Assembly: GCA_013423325.1 (NCBI GenBank)
Contig: BLJB01000380.1
Span: 1-20,681 of the forward strand
DNA length: 20,681 bases
Direction of reading: 5' to 3'
DNA from: Usnea hakonensis
Taxonomy: Eukaryota; Ascomycota; Lecanoromycetes; Lecanorales; Parmeliaceae
Positions within the stretch are counted from its first letter, which is position 1, and each line of letters begins with the position of its first letter. Shown here in pieces: positions 19,836-20,681 of this stretch. Below the pieces are notes generated by a model that searched no databases, was not told where the DNA came from, and saw only the letters and a program-made list of their open reading frames with translations. Both the position numbers and the translations under genes were made by a program.

Positions 19836-19895
<60 letters not shown>
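19834..19895. repeat. Two N bases and a 60-nt poly-T tract
   Basis: nn at 19834-19835 is followed by 60 uninterrupted T. It could be the poly-A tail of a minus-strand retroposon lying to the right, a long homopolymer, or an assembly artefact at a gap edge; the N bases favour caution about its length. Confidence 0.8.
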
Positions 19896-20147
19896 CCTCT
19901 TGCTAATCGTCTAAATTCCCTAAGAATACTATACTAATCGTACGTATTTCCTACTATTAGTAGGGTCGAGTTGCTAATTATACGAAATTCGTATAGATCG
20001 CGCGGTTCGCAAGATTCGCAATTTAATATTTAGTAGGAACTTTTTAGATTTAGTAATATAGAGGATATTCGTAATAGATTATTATTATATTTAGTAATTA
20101 TCTAAATTAGTTTTAAATAAGTCTATCTCGATATTTATAAATAACTT
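19896..20147. other. Intervening sequence without a recognised gene
   Basis: The first half keeps a few TpG/CpA sites (cttgctaatc, gttgctaatt, ttcgcaag). It contains the imperfect inverted pair acgaaattcgta near 19982 and two 9-bp units related to 19584-19635. No coding trace was seen. Confidence 0.5.
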
Positions 20148-20215
20148 AATAAAAGTAATTATCTATTATAAATTATATAATATTTCTAAGACTCCTAGTA
20201 ATAACTAATCTAAAG
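20148..20215 (+). repeat. 68-bp repeat, copy 2
   Basis: Direct copy of 17824-17891. This copy keeps C and G at sites that are T or A in copy 1, so it is the less mutated one. It may be a fragment of a dispersed element. Confidence 0.85.
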
Positions 20216-20234
20216 AAAATAAAGTTATTATTAA

Positions 20235-20440
20235 TTTACGCCTCGAAAAGGGTTGGGTCGGGTCTAAAATTTAACTCTTTAACTCGACCCGGGCGTAGGT
20301 CGGGTCTTAGAAGAGTTAGGTTCAGATCGAGTCTTAGGTATCTCGTAGATATCTAATGAATACCCACGAGTAGGTATCTAAACGAAGACCTAACCTCTCT
20401 AAGATCTAGGACCTAAGCCGCTAATCTATAAAGAGATTAG
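20235..20440. other. GC-richer block with short inverted repeats
   Basis: gggtcg near 20255 pairs with cgaccc near 20285; gacccg near 20286 pairs with cgggtc near 20301. A second pair is agagttaggt near 20312 against acctaacctct near 20389. tacccacgagtaggta near 20361 has inverted ends (tacc/ggta). Several TpG/CpA sites survive. It may be the end of a DNA transposon, but no target duplication was identified. Confidence 0.4.
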
Positions 20441-20580
20441 TATCTTCGGCCCCCGATCCTCTAATTCTCGGCCCCTTAACCCCTCGACCCTTAGCCCCCC
20501 GTACGGTCCCCCCTCGCCTCCCCTCCGTACGGCCCCCTCTACGACCTCCCCCTACGGCCTCTCCCCCCCGAATTCTAGCT
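20441..20580. other. Strongly C-rich, strand-asymmetric block
   Basis: The + strand is dominated by C-runs separated by short gac/tacgg pieces; ccgtacgg-type motifs occur at about 20499 and 20525. CpA is absent although C is abundant, so the block is RIP-shaped yet not AT-rich. No frame or gene was recognised. Confidence 0.7.
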
Positions 20581-20621
20581 ATCTTTCTAGCCATTACCCC
20601 CCTTTAAAAGTTCTATTTAAT

Positions 20622-20681
20622 AAAGAGTCTTATTTAATAGAAAGAGTCTTATTTAATAGAAAGAGTCTTATTTAATAGAAA
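20622..20681. repeat. 19-bp tandem repeat running to the window edge
   Basis: Three identical copies of aaagagtcttatttaatag begin at 20622, 20641 and 20660, and the next copy begins at the edge. A partial unit precedes at about 20614. The array probably continues to the right. Confidence 0.95.

Noticed and set aside
1..20681. Mitochondrial DNA or an AT-rich bacterial or Plasmodium-like genome
   Set aside because: The AT bias comes with selective loss of CpA/TpG while CpG is kept, with fungal Gypsy and Copia elements in one-frame ruins. This is RIP, not a general AT-rich genome.

Overview
This window looks like an AT-rich, gene-poor repeat block from a filamentous ascomycete. The dinucleotides CpA and TpG are almost absent over most of its length, while CpG, TpA and runs such as cta/tag are common. 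That is the signature of repeat-induced point mutation (RIP, C-to-T at CpA on either strand), a fungal defence acting on duplicated DNA. No intact protein-coding gene was found. What remains are ghosts of transposable elements whose reading frames can still be followed because RIP makes substitutions, not indels.

Layout. 61-6902 is a nearly full-length Ty3/Gypsy chromovirus-type LTR retrotransposon on the + strand: 5' LTR end, gag with zinc knuckle, protease, reverse transcriptase (RT), RNase H, integrase, chromodomain, polypurine tract, 3' LTR. It is interrupted at 4064-4364 by a short (about 300 bp) retroposon-like insertion with a 13-bp target-site duplication and a (TCAA)n tail. 6903-8551 is the 3' half of a Ty1/Copia element, starting in the middle of its polymerase exactly where the Gypsy 3' LTR ends, so the Gypsy element probably jumped into the Copia element. 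8552-9050 is less mutated and holds a 31-33 bp minisatellite. 9050-13735 on the - strand is the ghost of a very large protein (about 1,560 codons) that resembles a repetitive ascomycete transposase-like family; it carries heptad-type tandem repeats. 14060-15600 on the + strand is a second, divergent ghost coding region of unknown function, followed by 8-bp and 14-bp tandem repeats.

16010-17890 is the most AT-rich stretch, with only weak traces of a polypurine tract, an LTR and a proline-rich gag-like frame. 17902-19449 is bounded by two similar direct repeats of about 148 bp and has no recognisable polymerase, so it may be a non-autonomous LTR element. 19450-20681 is a patchwork of short tandem repeats, a 60-nt poly-T run next to two unknown bases, a palindromic GC-richer block, a strongly C-rich block, and a 19-bp tandem repeat running off the right edge.

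The elements no longer work together as a system. The interest lies in the nesting order, in islands that escaped RIP, and in the ghost genes.
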